A model generated the notes under the pieces. The model ran no database searches and was not told the origin of the DNA. It saw only the letters and a list, made by a program, of their open reading frames with translations. Positions 35,502 through 48,017 of a stretch of 64,000 nucleotides of DNA are shown one piece after another. How positions within the stretch are numbered: position 1 is the first letter of the stretch; each line of letters opens with the position of its first letter. Made by a program: the position numbers and the translations under genes. The stretch is from Hemerocallis citrina. Lineage: Eukaryota; Streptophyta; Magnoliopsida; Asparagales; Asphodelaceae. The stretch covers positions 46,339,254 through 46,403,253 of the forward strand of contig CM030364.1 in the NCBI GenBank assembly GCA_017893485.1. Reading direction: 5' to 3'.

Positions 35502-36122
35502 TGATATGGCTAAAAATGGGGTTTAATCGGAACCGTCCAAATCAGGCACGAATCTTGAAGCCCAGGGGTAAAACGGTAATTTCACTTACCAATGGGTCTG
35601 AGATGGGTACTGGATCTCTTCGTCAAAGATCCAATAACCCGCGAACGGATCCACCTCAATCGGGTGTGGGTTTCAACCAGAAGAAAGCCCGATCCAGAGG
35701 GATAGAATTAGGGTTTCTGATTAAATCCTAATCAACGGCCCTGATTCATGCCTATCCTTCCACTGAGAATTAGGGATTACATTCCTAATCTATTTACATG
35801 GAGTATATTCCTTATCAGATCACGGGGTTTACATTCCTAATCTGATCCCTAAGATGCCTATAAATACCCCCCATCCATCTCTATTAAGAGGTAAACAATC
35901 TTTTGCCAGTTTTTACGCTCTTTCATAATCTTCCCTGATTACTGACTTGAGCGTCGGAGGGTGCGTTGCTGGGAACAACCCCGGTGTCTCGCACTTTTTG
36001 CAGGTGTACGGCAGGAGTCAGCGTCAAACTCCGACGGAATAGGTATACAGGTTTGCTATTCAGTTTTCCTAAGAATCCACAAATACTATCTGTTTGCCCC
36101 CACACCAAATTTAGCGGCAACA
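35502..36122 (+). repeat. 3' LTR of Tat element
   Basis: This 621-bp copy of 21981-22601 differs by scattered substitutions and is followed by TTATG at 36123-36127. Confidence 0.95.
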
Positions 36123-36286
36123 TTATGTATATGTTGTGTTATGTAAAAATTTTATATTATGAATTGCTTTGCGTGATACGTTAAGTGTAGCGTATATATA
36201 TAAAGTGAATTATTGGATGTAAGGAATTTATATATATATGTGTATGCGGGTCTGTTGAAATTTATATATATGTGTATATATCTCCC

Positions 36287-36290
<4 letters not shown>

Positions 36291-36337
<47 letters not shown>
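36291..36337. repeat. (CA)n microsatellite in X
   Basis: About 23 CA units are flanked by TA-rich sequence. Confidence 0.95.
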
Positions 36338-36345
<8 letters not shown>

Positions 36346-37289
36346 GCATTGACGATACTATACAGTTAAAGTTATGCTTATACATATGTGATATAAATAT
36401 AGTTTTATACTCTTTTGGTGAGAGTTGAGTATTTTCTACATGAACTTAAAGGTGTGTATATGTATAGAGTTTTGCAATCATCTGTATGATGTGGGATGGC
36501 ATGTATGTGCTTATAAATTACTGGAGTTATATATATTTATGCTATAAGGAGAAATTATATCATAAGAGAGAAATTTTGTTAAAAAGGAGAAATTCATGTT
36601 ATAAATGAAAAATTTTATAGTAAGGAGAAATTATAAAGGAAATATAATTATATATGAAAGTATAAAGGTGATATATATGTACGGAGATATAAGAGAGATT
36701 ACACGGTGAATTGATATGAGGTATTGTGATGAAATATATAATAGGGTGCATTCATGATATGAACCCATAGGATGTAGCAATCTTATAAATTAAATTATAT
36801 GGTGTATGCATATATAAGGTATGATGAGAGGATTAATAATATGGTGTAATAATCTGATAAATTAAATTAAATAACCGGGTGTATGCATGTGTGATACAAT
36901 GAGAAGATAAATAATATGGTGAATACCGAATATTTGTTAATAAGTTAAGATAAACGATGATATGATATGTGATAATAATGTGATATGATAATAATTCTCA
37001 TGGTAAATGTCGAGATGTGGCAATTTCTTGAAATAAAAGATGAGATGCTATGTGGTGATAAAATGAGAGACAAAGATGAATTGAAAATGATAATAACAAA
37101 TATATTTTGTTGACCAGTACCTACAGAAATCCTGGGGGTTTGGGCTAGACCTCATAATACCCAATGACCAGGCTTGGGGTGCGTGGTTATTATCCAAACT
37201 ATGTTTGGGGTGCGTGTTTTTATCGCCCAAGCTATCGGCTTGAGGTCCGGTTATTCTCTCGATGATAGCTGTTGTGAGGAAGTACCCTA

Positions 37290-37510
37290 GTGAAACTAAG
37301 GGTGCGTGTTCTTATCGCAGGCTTCGGCTGGGAGGAAGTACCCAGTTCATCTGAGGTGCATGTTTTCCCTCTTTGGCATCGGCCGGGAGGAAGTACCCAA
37401 GTTTTGCTTGGGGTGCATGTTTTCCCTCTTTGGCTTCGGACGGGAGGAAGTAACCAAGTTCTACTTGGGGTGCGTGTTTCCCTCGCGGGCATAGGCTGGG
37501 AGGAAGATGT
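37290..37510. repeat. ~57-bp tandem array in X
   Basis: Four units carry GGGAGGAAGTACCCAAGTT and GGGGTGCATGTTTTCCCTC, with starts of the GGGAGGAAG word near 37330, 37385, 37442 and 37498. Related single words occur at 37150-37260 and 38030-38100. Confidence 0.8.
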
Positions 37511-37826
37511 ATCCTCAGATGCATAAGACCTTAAAGAAAGTGCAGTGTGAATGAGAAAGAAAAGAAAGTAACTGATGTAAATAAGAATGAGAAAGTAAAT
37601 AAAGTGAAGCGTGAATGAGAAAGTAAATAAAATATTTAATGTGAAGTGGAAACGAGAAAGTAAAGTAAGTGTATGAATTGAAATTAATATGAAGATTAAA
37701 AGAAAATGTGGATGTATTATACAAATGAAAAAATAAAGGAGGTATGTGTTAATATGAATAGCATGAAGAAATTGTATTATGAGAATGGTTATTAAAGTAA
37801 AATACGGTATGGTAGGAGTTGAAGCA

Positions 37827-37910
37827 CCTTGGAATTGTGTCGAGGAACTATCCACCCGCTATTTCCATGAAAATGGTGGGAATTACCTGTCTTGGCACAA
37901 CTCCCAGGGT
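37827..37910. repeat. 84-bp imperfect palindrome in X, copy 1
   Basis: It starts CCTTGGAATTGTG and ends with GGCACAACTCCCAGGG around a TTCCATGAAAAT core. It can form a long hairpin. Copy 2 is at 42484-42565. Confidence 0.75.
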
Positions 37911-38117
37911 GAGTTGGTGGGTTGTCAAAATGATATTGGTATTGTGTAATGGAAATGAAAATAAAGTAAATTGTAAGATGAAAAGAAAAATAAAGTAAAA
38001 TAATAACCGAGCTATTGGCTTGAGATGTGGTGTTAGATTACCCAAGTTCTACTTGAGGTGCGGTGATAATTACCCAGGCTATCGGCTTTGGGGTGCGATG
38101 TTATATTACCGGTGTAC

Positions 38118-38825
38118 TGTTAGGAATTATGAGGATCTTGTTGAGTCTCTGACACAATCAACACAAACCACCAAGCAAGACTAGATCACACCAATCACAC
38201 AAAGCATACAGAATTGTCCTGGTTGGGGCTTTCGCCTTAATCCGGGGGAGGAAGAACCGAGATATTATTCAACTAGAGAAAATACAAGAATATTACAATT
38301 CTCACCACGACCCTCTCTCAAGCCTAATGGAACTTGATGCTGCTTACAATGGAGAAACTCTCTCACCCTCTTAGATGTACTACTCTCTTCTTCTATTCGG
38401 CACTCAATAGAATCATCATGGATCTATGAGCCGTTACAATTGTTTATATAGATCTAGAGACAAACCCTAAGTTGATATCTTGTTACAATAGCCATTGGAT
38501 AGTACATAAGAGATAACCCTACGATAGGAGCCACATGATCCAACTTGAAGAGCAAGTTGGGCTATTCACGAATCAGCCAGACTCAAGCCCAAAACCCATC
38601 AGTGCCGCGAATGGTCGATCGCACTAACAAGTCGCTCGACTGTCCTCCTCTCTGGAAGACTTCGTGCAGGGGACGGTCGACCGTACATGAGGGACGGTCG
38701 ACCGCAACTTCTGCTGTTGCTGCCACTGACTATTTCTCGCCTCCACTCCGTTTCAAATCGTCTCGATCCCTCCATCGTCTTATCGTCTTCTTATCCAATA
38801 TCGTATGCAAGACATAAACCTAACA
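38118..38825 (-). repeat. 3' LTR of Copia element
   Basis: It matches 40393-41101 with few differences and lies next to the polypurine tract. Confidence 0.9.
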
Positions 38826-39088
38826 ATCTCCACCTTGGATTGCATACGCATTAATCCATACCTGTGTGATTTAAAACTCTTCTAGACCTTTCTTCTCCGC
38901 TTTGTAAACAACATGTTTCTATGGCTTCTTCTGCTAGTTGAACAAATCTCCACCTATTTTCCTCCAGCTGTATGCTCCCCTCAAGGGCACACCCCTGTAG
39001 ATGTAATTATGGAGGTGCCACCCTCCACATGAACTCCACCTACATCAAGGCTCTCTCCACCTTCCAACGGTATTTGAACGTTGCAGTC

Positions 39089-40343
39089 TCACATCGGTAA
39101 TTCTAGTGATGGCTTACTAGATGATGCTTTAGGAACAATGGGCTTCCATATACTCGGCCAAGATTTTCTGCTCCCACAAAGCTGGTAGAGGTTGTGCTGA
39201 TTCTGTCCAATCCCCCTCTTACCCTTCATTACCTTACAACGACTCTCCCAAACTATTAAAACTCCACCTCGAGCTGTGTACCTACAGCCACGAGCATCAA
39301 GAGTACTCAAGGATATAAGATTCTACTGTATCGAAGGAATATGCATGACCTCTTCTAGTGTGAACCCTTTACCATCTGGCGTCTCCAATTCAACTGTTCC
39401 CTCCCCACTACTTCACAAATCTCACCATTCCCTGTTCTCACACTACGGCCTATTGATGACTTGTAAATAGAAAACATCTCCCTCTCGGAGCAAATATGAG
39501 AAGCACTTCCCGAATCAAGATACCAACTTGAATCCACATCTGAAAAACTTGAAACAAGAAGACAATAATCATCATTATTACCTGACTCAGTTGCGCTGAC
39601 TATATGGGCTTGTTCCCCTTCTTTAGTAGCACTCTTCTGACTCAACCACTTGCGATAATCTATCTTGTAATGCCCAACTCATCTACAGTAATGGTAACGA
39701 ATCTTACCCTTGTGTGCCACATCCCTTCCAATTGAAGTATCACCATCCACCGTAAAACATCCTAAAGAAATAGACCATCCTTTATGAGTCTCCTTTCTTA
39801 GTTCATCTTCTTTCAGACCCTTAATCACGCCGGCTACAGTAAGTGTCTCCTTGGCTGATTTTCCATGTAACATGGTAGTTATCAAGTGATCATAAGAAGT
39901 AGGCAGTGAATATATCAAGTTGAAAGCTTTATCTTCTTCGCTAAGATCATCAGCATTAATCACTTTCAGTTCAGATATTACCTTATTGTACTCCACAATA
40001 TGATCTTGAAGATGGGTACCTTCCTTCACTGAGAACCTAAACAGCTTCCTCTTCCAATACATCTGATCTAGCAACGACGATCCCGAGTAGTCAGATTTGA
40101 GTCTCGCCTATAGACTCGCTGCACTTTTCTCCTCAAGAATATTACACTTGACTTCGTCCACCAATTGCAATCGGATTAAACTCAAGGCCTTCAAACAAAT
40201 CTCATCTTCACGTCGGTTGGCTTCTTCTCTTCTAGGGCAAGGTGCAAGTCCTTCTGAACCAAAACATCATACATGTCCACCATCCATAGATTGAAGTTGA
40301 TCTTACCGTCAAACTGCTTGATCTTCGTCTTTTGATCTGCCAT
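39089..40343 (-). pseudogene. gag: Copia gag and protease, decayed
   Basis: ATG 40343 starts the typical Copia gag (MADQKTKIKQFDGKINFNLW). Frameshifts near 40200 and 40080 lead to 40074-39679 (YNKVISELKVINADDLSEED, YSLPTSYDHLITTML). The zinc knuckle near 39680 is degenerate, with two Cys lost. The protease WYLDSGSASHIC has its DSG triplet (39516-39508). After 39355 only a shifted remnant of the pre-integrase motif (MKGKRGIGQNQHNLYQL) remains up to about 39100. Confidence 0.85.
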
Positions 40344-40392
40344 CTCCAAGGAACTCAAACAAACCCACGAACCTGATTGCTCTGATACCACT

Positions 40393-41101
40393 TGTTAGGA
40401 ATTATGAGGATCATGTTGAGTCTTTGAAACAATCAACACAAACCACCAAGCAAGACTAGATCACACCAATCACACAAAGCACACAAGAATTGTCCCGGTT
40501 GGGGCTTTTACCTTAATCCGGAGGAGGAAGAACCGAGATATTATTCAACTAGAGAAGATACAAGAATATTACAATTCTCACCACGACCCTCTCCCAAGTC
40601 TAATAGAACTTGATGCTGCTTACAATGGAGAAACTCTCTCACCCTCTTAGATGAAGCACTCTCTTCTTCTATTCAGCACTCAATAGAATCATCATGGATC
40701 TATGAGCCGTTACAATTGTTTATATAGATCTAGAGACAAACCCTAAGTTGATATCTTGTTACAATAGCCATTGGATAGTACATAAGAGATAACCCTACGA
40801 TAGGAGCCACACAATCCAACTTGAAGAGCAAGTTGGGCTTTTCACGAATCAGCCAGACTCAAGCCTGAAACCCATCAGCGTCGCGAACGGTCGACCGCAC
40901 TAACAAGTTAGTCGACTGTCTTCCTCTCTGGAAGACTTCGTGCAGGGGACGGTCGACCGTACATGAGGGACGGTCGACCGCAACTTCTGCTGTTGCTGCC
41001 GCTGACTATTTCTCGCCTCCACTCCATTTCTAATCGTCTTGATCCCTCCATCGTCTTATCGTCTTCTTATCCAACATCGTATGCAAGACATAAACCTAAC
41101 A
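40393..41101 (-). repeat. 5' LTR of Copia element
   Basis: 709 bp, TGTTAGG...CCTAACA. It adjoins the tRNA-Met-type primer site on the gag side. Confidence 0.9.
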
Positions 41102-41106
41102 TGTAT

Positions 41107-42483
41107 TGCCGAACAAGAAGGAAGTTAAAGTAAAATTGTAAAATGAGATGTAAATAAAAATAAAAGAAAGATATACTATTAATAATAATGAGAAGTAATT
41201 AAAGTTATATGATGGGATGAGAATGAGTTAAAAAGCAAAATATAAGATAAATTGAGAATGAGTATTAAAATAATTTGTTAGATGAAAACTGATGGAAGAG
41301 AAGATAAATTGTAAAATATAATGATAATGAAAGTTAATGTATTACAAGACGTTATGATATGAAACAATGTGATATTATGAGACTGAATAAATGAATGTGA
41401 TTTCATGAGATTGATTACAAGTGATGATATGCAATAAAATAAATACATGTGAAGAGTTGCAGTGAAAATGAATGTGAAAATATACGATTGAATAAATGTG
41501 AAGTTATGTGTTGTGTATATATATATGAAGATGTTATAGGATCGAATGAGTGTGATGTTATGCAATGGAAATGAATTGGTAAAGGAAGTGTGTGGTTAAA
41601 TAAGTACGAAAATTGGGGTAATTTTCTTATGTGTTTATATAAGAAATAAGGTAATAAAAATACGAAGATATTTATGAGAAGAGGAACATCATGTATGTGA
41701 CTAAATATGAAAAGTAAAAGAATTAAATTGTATATGGGGATTAATACAGTGTTATGTCTTTGAATATAAAGCGAAGGAATTATCTACATGAATTGATATG
41801 AGGTGGCATATATGAGATTAACCATGAAGGAATTATGTGTGAAAAATTAAGGCGAATAACTTGAACCAATTGTGGTATGGGAAAGAATATGAGGAGTAAT
41901 GAAAGTCGTAGGGTGATATAATATTATACGAACATAAAGTAAAGGAATATGTGATATTTGTATGATGCATAAAGTGATGACTTGGTGTTATGTAAATGAG
42001 TATGAAAAGTGAAGGAAGTATGTGTGTGAATTAATATGAATAAAATGAAGAAATTTATTCTAGGAATGAATATGTGAAGTAAAGAAGTGGTGTAATAAGA
42101 ATAAGTATGAAAGTAAAGAGAATTTATGTAAATGAATATGAAAAATAAAGAAATCGGGTTGTGTGAATGATTATGATAAGCAAAAAGAATATATTATGTC
42201 ATGTATGAATGAAAAGAAAAGTAAGTTGTATGAGGAGAAGAGAGGGAAAATCAAGTTAAGCGTGTTATAAAATAAGAATGAGAATTAAAGTGAGTAATAA
42301 GATAAAATGGAAATAGAAAGGCAAAGTGAGTTTTATCTCAAAGATGAGAAAATATAAAAAGTAAAGTAAGTTGTACCATGAGCTGTAAATGAAAATTTGC
42401 GGGGAATGAGAATGAATATTAATGAAGTATGAGATAAGAGTGAGTATTAAATTAAATATAAAATAATAATATGAGTTGATATG
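41107..42483. other. AT-rich low-complexity part of X
   Basis: This long purine-rich, AT-rich stretch is dense in words such as ATGAGAAATTAAAG and GTGAATGAAT and looks like a decayed short-period repeat. No gene was seen. Confidence 0.6.
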
Positions 42484-42565
42484 CCTTGGAATTGTGCCGA
42501 GGAACTACCCGCCCGCTATTTTCATGAAAATGGTGGGAACTACCTGCCGAGGCACAACTTCAAGG
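42484..42565. repeat. 84-bp imperfect palindrome in X, copy 2
   Basis: It starts CCTTGGAATTGTGCCGAGG and ends CCGAGGCACAACTTCAAGG around an ATTTTCATGAAAAT core. It is closely similar to copy 1 at 37827-37910. Confidence 0.8.
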
Positions 42566-43455
42566 TAGGGAGAGTGGTGAGGCATAGGTAGAGGAGTGCA
42601 GATTTACAAGAGTTCTTTAATATAAAGTCGCATTTATGATGTTTTTATGTTCAGATTTCAGGTTGAATTTCATTATCTTGATATTTGTAAGTTCAATCTA
42701 TTTTCTTTATACAGTTTAATTTATTTGCTAAACTAGTAAATTTTACTCACACCAGAAATGGCTAACCCCTGTTGTTTTCCGGCGGTTAGGGGAGTCCCTC
42801 CCTGAAGGTGGAAAACCCTAACTCTCCTGTAGGTTTGATAGTCTGGTAGTTATACTTTGCTCGTAGTAGATGAGATATATATATATGTATATATATTATT
42901 TATAGAAATGGGAGTAGAATGATGTATTATATGGTATTATGGAAGATTGTGTGTATAATTGTAAGAGGTAGTATACATATAGTGCCGTGATGAAGTATGA
43001 AAGCCCATACCCACCTCGTTGTGGAGTACTAGGTTATGTGTGGTTTTTGAAAAGTTTTTCTAAAGTTTTTTTAAAACTCATATAGGTTTTCAAAAGAATT
43101 TTTAGTTTTTAATTTGTATTTTGCTTGTTAAGAAGTATTATGCCCTCAGAGCCCTATATATTTTTGTTTATGTGATGTTGAATGACTTGGCCTGGGGAGG
43201 ATTGAAAAATATTACAGGTACATTGTTTTGTGTGATTGTTTGCAGATTTTCGTAAGGAAATTCTGTAAAAGGGCTAATATTTCAGGGGAAACTCTATCAA
43301 AATTTTATTTGAAATATAATTATCTTAGTTTATGTTTGAAGTGGCATAGAAATTAAAATAATTGAATTTTGATATTTATCTAAGTAACAAATAATGTAGA
43401 TGAGTAATAGGTTAGTTGTAAATCATTGGGGAAAAAAAATTATGTTTGGGGCGTT

Positions 43456-44098
43456 ACATTTGGCCTACTTCAAAACATTCCAGTGAGGGCCATCAACGCT
43501 TATAACAGATTTGCAAGACTTGAACCCTTCAATCGAAGCACCAAAAGCCCAAAATACTCCTTTGAATGTTTCCTCGCCGAGATCGGATTCAAACTTATCC
43601 CAATGGACAACAGTTTCTGGATTTGCTGTTTGTATTGCTGATAGTAGATAAGGCAACTTAGTATATGCTTCTTCAAAGGAACCAAATAACCTCTCAATAG
43701 CTTTTAGTTTTGCAATCCAAGCCTTTCTATAAGAAATCTGATAATTGAACTGTAGTTTGACTATCTCAATAATGGCTCGTGGTGTTATTCCTATCTCAGC
43801 CTTAACGACATTCACAATCAAATTGCATACAAGTTTACTGTCAACTTTATGGTGGTCTTGATTTAACGTGGGATTCAAACATGTATGTGGTCCTACAGTT
43901 TTCTTCACTACGAAATTTGTCCCACCCTTTGGAACGATTGCACATAAAATCCACGGGCAACCCTCCTCACTTACGACTAGTGGGATTTGCAGCATCTCCT
44001 CAATGGTATGTTTCCTAGGTGCTAATTTACATTTCACGGTATATAGGTGGATGTAGATTTCAACGTGACAAAATTCTGATGTTTCTTGATGGAGTATA
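43456..44098 (-). pseudogene. Mutator-like (MuDR) transposase, middle part
   Basis: The minus-strand frame reads KKHQNFVTLKSTSTYIP, CPWILCAIVPKGG, the zinc-like LNQDHHKVDSKLV, YRKAWIAKLKAIERLFGSFE and YLLSAIQTANPETVVHWD. It ends at the first catalytic Asp region (SVISVDGPH) near 43480, after which homology is lost and a TAG follows. It continues 48881-49766 across the TRIM-like insertion. These transposases cut and paste the element through a DDE catalytic domain; this copy lacks most of the catalytic half and carries a nonsense codon, so it is dead. Confidence 0.82.
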
Positions 44099-44722
44099 TG
44101 TAACACCCTGTGTTAAAAATATAATATTTATATATATAATATATAATATGTTGAAAGTAAGAAATGTTGGCTGTTGAATATATGCAGATGGCATATATGT
44201 AAATATCTTGATAAATGGAAATGGAATTAATATGTTGAAGTGATTTGGAGGTGGGGGCCACACGTGAAAGGAGACAGCACATTTGTGTGCTGGTTCTAGG
44301 TGATGACGTCACCTTCATGGAGGGGCCCACCTACAGATTGAATGCTTCGGCTGCTGACTTGGATTTGAAAAGGAGAGAAGGTATGGGATTTAGTCCCATA
44401 TCGGAAAACTACTTGATTAAAATAATATAAAAATATAATAGCCTATGATCAAGAGTCTCCTAATCGGTTAACCACCTTTTGAGAGGCCGCCTGTAGGTGG
44501 GCAGTTGTACTACATAATATCTAATTTGTCTTCTAAATTGTATAAATTGGTTGAGCTAGCTAGCAGATGTACGGGTATGCTTGAGAGGGAGCGAGGTGGC
44601 GGCCTGAAATAATGGACCACCCGCAGAATCAGGGTACATCCTGCACTAGATTGTGCATGCCCGTGCTCAGCGAGGACGCTGATTTCTAAAGGGGGGTGTC
44701 TGTAACACCCCGTGTTAAAAAT

Positions 44723-45453
44723 TGTAACCTCTGTTTTTCGTTTTTTGTATTTTTGATGTATTTTTCTTCTTTCTTGAGTATTTGTATTCTCTTGTATTTT
44801 CTTGGATCGTATATTGGAGTTGTTTCAATACATATTCATTTTTGTTTCATTTTGAGCTCTTTGTGTTGATTTGTTCGTCTTTTGCTTCGTTCTTCATCAA
44901 TTGTTGTTCTTTTCTCTTTATTTAGCTCTTGGGTGTTCATGGTGTTTTGGTTGGTTACCCTATTTCTAATCCTATTGCTTTTGATCCCTAATTGTTTACC
45001 AAGACCAAATTAACATACAATCCTAATTTGAGTCCTATACAATTTGATCCCAATCAACCCCTAATTGAACAAATCCTATTACTACTCCTAAACTACCCAT
45101 TAACCCAATTACCCACATCCTATTTCAAGCCCTAAACCAAAACCCTATATATATTCTCTCTGCCTCTCCATAACCCTAATCCTAACCCACACCTTCTCTC
45201 GGCCTCCCTCTCTCTCTCGATAGACCTGCACCCAGCCGCCACAAACCCCAAACCCGATCCCCCACCTCCGGCCTGCACCCTAGTCGGCCTGCACCACACC
45301 CGGCCAAACTCCCAATCCCATACCCTGACCATCACCCCATTGCACCATCCATCTCTCTCTCTCTCCCCCTTCTGTCCTACCGTCCACCGTTCGATCAGCA
45401 CCGACAGTCGGAGCAACAGTCAGCAGCAGCTAGCAGCCACCCCGACGCCGACC

Positions 45454-45488
<35 letters not shown>

Positions 45489-48008
45489 TGTTGGAGTTCG
45501 CACGTGTGATCGTGAGAGTCGTTCGTTGGTTTGTGATTCTTGTTTGTGGGCTTGTTCGTTGCCGGGATCCGTTCCCGTTATTCTTGGTGTTCTTCGTTTT
45601 CGTCTTCGGTTAAGGCAAGTAACTTGTACTCCAATTCCTTTTGTATGATACAAGTCAAAAATACCGCTTATAGTGTAGTTGGATTTTAGAGACAATTCGT
45701 GTGTGTGTTATCTTTGATGGATTTTTTTCTCTATAGTGCTATTGACCATAGTTGCCTCACGACACAAATCTGATATAAAAACAACTAGGTTTGACCATTC
45801 TTGATCTATTCATATATGTGAGATAATTAGATGAAATTATGTGTTTGATGAGATCCATGTGATATGATGGTTGTAAATATATTATATACTCTATTTCATG
45901 ATATTTGGACACTTAGTAGACTCTATACCATGTTTGATTATGATTGGAATGAGTTTCGTGTGGTTTATGTTGGTTTTGTTTTCAAGAGAAAATCTGTATT
46001 TGTCGATAATCAGTTTTGATTTGTATTTTAGACCCTATTAAGGTCAGAATTCTTAATTTTTGTATTAGTCATGAATTGTAGCGAAATCCGTCTTCTTTCT
46101 AAACTCTCTGACCTTGACCTGTTTCATTTCCGTATGAATGAGTTATGGCTATTTTACTACAGAGGTGTATTTCATTTTCAGATTTCGTTTCTTGATGATT
46201 TTGATGATTAAACTATTTTGATACTAGTACTAACTATGTTATTTTGATCTGAAACTTTGCACAGTATTTCTATAACTATCTAGGGATTACCCAGAATTTT
46301 TATGGATTTTATTGATGAGTTTTATATGTCGTTTCATGTTTGTTTATGAAAGCTATACTTGCTGTATTTTGTTCGCTGTTCTGTAAAGAATCGTATTTTC
46401 ACCCTAATTCCTTTTCCTGTATGAAAAATATTTATGAAATATGAAAGTTAGCTTATTTTGTCTATTTTCATCTTCCTTTGACGGATTTGGATTTAGTTTC
46501 ACAGTTTGCGAGATATTGATGTTTTTGTACAGCGGTGTTGGAAATTCCAGATTTGCTAAACTATCGTTTTTTTATGTTTTCTGATTTTTGTTGACTAAAC
46601 TGATTTTACTAGAATATTATGAAACTTTATATTCTGATACTAGACATATAGAGGATTACCCCAGATTTTTTCTGGATTTATTTGAGAAGTTTTAATGCTG
46701 TTTTTCTGACTTTGAATACGATTTACTGATTTCTGGCTGAACGTATTTTATGGATTCAAATCAGTTTTGAGTTATGATTTTGTGAAATACTATATGGCTT
46801 ATATATAATCTCTAGATTCCGTGTGGAAGTCTATTTTTTAGATTCTTTGACGGATTCAGATTTGGATTTCTATAGTAACGGGAATCACTGTTTTAGTACT
46901 GTACTGTCATACTGTCCTGAATATGAACATACACTGTCTTGCTCGTTTATGTGACCGTATATCATCTATGCATGTTTATTTGTTTCCCTGAACCAAATTC
47001 TGATTATACCATGATAATTTGACACTATTTCATGCACTATCATATCTGTTGATAACCATAATAAAAGTGATTAAGCCGGGGTTTCTTAAGGGAAGATCTA
47101 ATAGTGGAAAATATGTAAACGTGTACTTGGAAGGGAACTAGTGTTCCATACTATTACTGTTACTTTTACTGCTACTGTTACTGTTATTTTTACTACTACT
47201 GCTACTATTACTGATACTGGGTACACTGCCCCATTATGGTCTACTATGAAACATGTGTTATATTTTAGGGCGCATGAAGTGCTACCTAGCTAGTAATACA
47301 CACAAGACTGATATTGTTAGACTGATACTGTTGGACTGATACTGTTATACTGTTACACTGATATACTGAGCTTACTGTTACTGGACACTGTTAGTTGCCA
47401 TATGACACTATACTTAACACATTCATTTGTACTGTTAGTATACCATGCTAGTTGACTTGTTTTACTGATTCATGCTAGTATTTACTGTTGAGGTATTATA
47501 CCATGCTATATTGTTTCTGTTGTTATTTAGATTTTTTTCCCATGTACTTGTATCCTACATTATAAGTAGCCCGTAACTTGCATTGACGGGTACTTGTTTT
47601 CTCTTTCCTTCTCCTGCAATTATCAATTGCAGATCAGGATGGTCAGCTGCCCGACGGCATTGGCGAAATGGGATATTAGTGCTGGAGTTCTTGCTTATTA
47701 GTATTACTATTATTGTTGCTTTGAATAATGTATTTTGGGTACTTGGATGATTACTTTGTATTTGGGCGATGTGACCCAGGATTTTGTCTTGTCCAGACTC
47801 TGATGTATTTGAGCATAATGTATTTTGTTTCAAGTAAATTATGTTGGTTTATTAATTCAATTTTGCATGTATGTGGTTGATTTTCTTGCTTCCGACTCTG
47901 ATTATTTCGTGAGACGTTGTAAAGATTCCTAAAAAGCTTATGGATGATGCAAATCATTCGCTGGGTTGATCCGTATTCCGTATTCTTTTTGGGAAGCGGG
48001 GCGTGACA
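44723..48008 (+). mobile_element. Solo LTR nested in the TRIM-like element
   Basis: It starts TGTAACCTCTG and ends GCGGGGCGTGACA (3286 bp), flanked by AAAAT (44718-44722 and 48009-48013). The parallel 5' LTR of the host element reads straight through TTAAAAATATAAT, which confirms the insertion point. It is the same family as LTR C (17242-20856), in opposite orientation. It contains a promoter-like CCCTATATATATTC near 45143, a (CT)n run, ~360-bp internal repeats (GACGGATT marks near 46488 and 46850) and an ACTGTTACTG-rich array. Confidence 0.92.
45455..45484. repeat. (CT)n microsatellite in solo LTR
   Basis: About 15 CT units. A shorter CT run is at 45353-45366. Confidence 0.95.
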
Positions 48009-48017
48009 AAAATATAA

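Larger units (their letters stand above)
21981..36122 (+). mobile_element. Tat-lineage Ty3/Gypsy retrotransposon, 14.1 kb with both LTRs
   Basis: Both 621-bp LTRs are present and flanked by TTATG (21976-21980 and 36123-36127). The order is LTR, primer site, gag, protease, RT, RNase H, a second RNase H of archaeal type, integrase without chromodomain, a 113-bp satellite, two antisense coding regions, a 59-bp satellite, polypurine tract and LTR. The second RNase H and the long extra region before the 3' LTR define the Tat group. The pol frame is broken by several stops. The first 120 LTR bases differ at four sites, all transitions. Confidence 0.95.
38118..41101 (-). mobile_element. Copia retrotransposon with most of pol deleted
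   Basis: The LTRs are 38118-38825 (708 bp) and 40393-41101 (709 bp), both TGTTAGG...CCTAACA. The flanks are TGTAC (38113-38117) and TGTAT (41102-41106), one base apart. On the minus strand the order is LTR, primer site (TGGTATCAGAGC, 40379-40390), gag, protease, a remnant of the pre-integrase region, polypurine tract (AAGGTGGAGAT beside 38826), LTR. Integrase, RT and RNase H are absent, so the copy is non-autonomous. Confidence 0.9.
20992..43455 (+). mobile_element. Large LTR-like unit X, split by Tat and Copia insertions
   Basis: It starts TGTAACACCCTCC and ends GGGGCGTTACA, with TTTGG on both sides. Without the two inserts it is about 5.3 kb (20992-21980, 36128-38117, 41107-43455). No gag, pol, primer site or second LTR was seen, so a solo LTR of an unusually long-LTR Gypsy family is the best call. 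It holds AT-rich runs full of GAGAAAGTAAA-like words, a ~57-bp tandem array and two copies of an 84-bp palindrome. The orientation is assumed from the TGTAACACC start. Confidence 0.68.

Noticed and set aside
37232..37855. 207-residue minus-strand ORF
   Set aside because: Low-complexity LTR sequence and tandem repeat; no domain or neighbour support.
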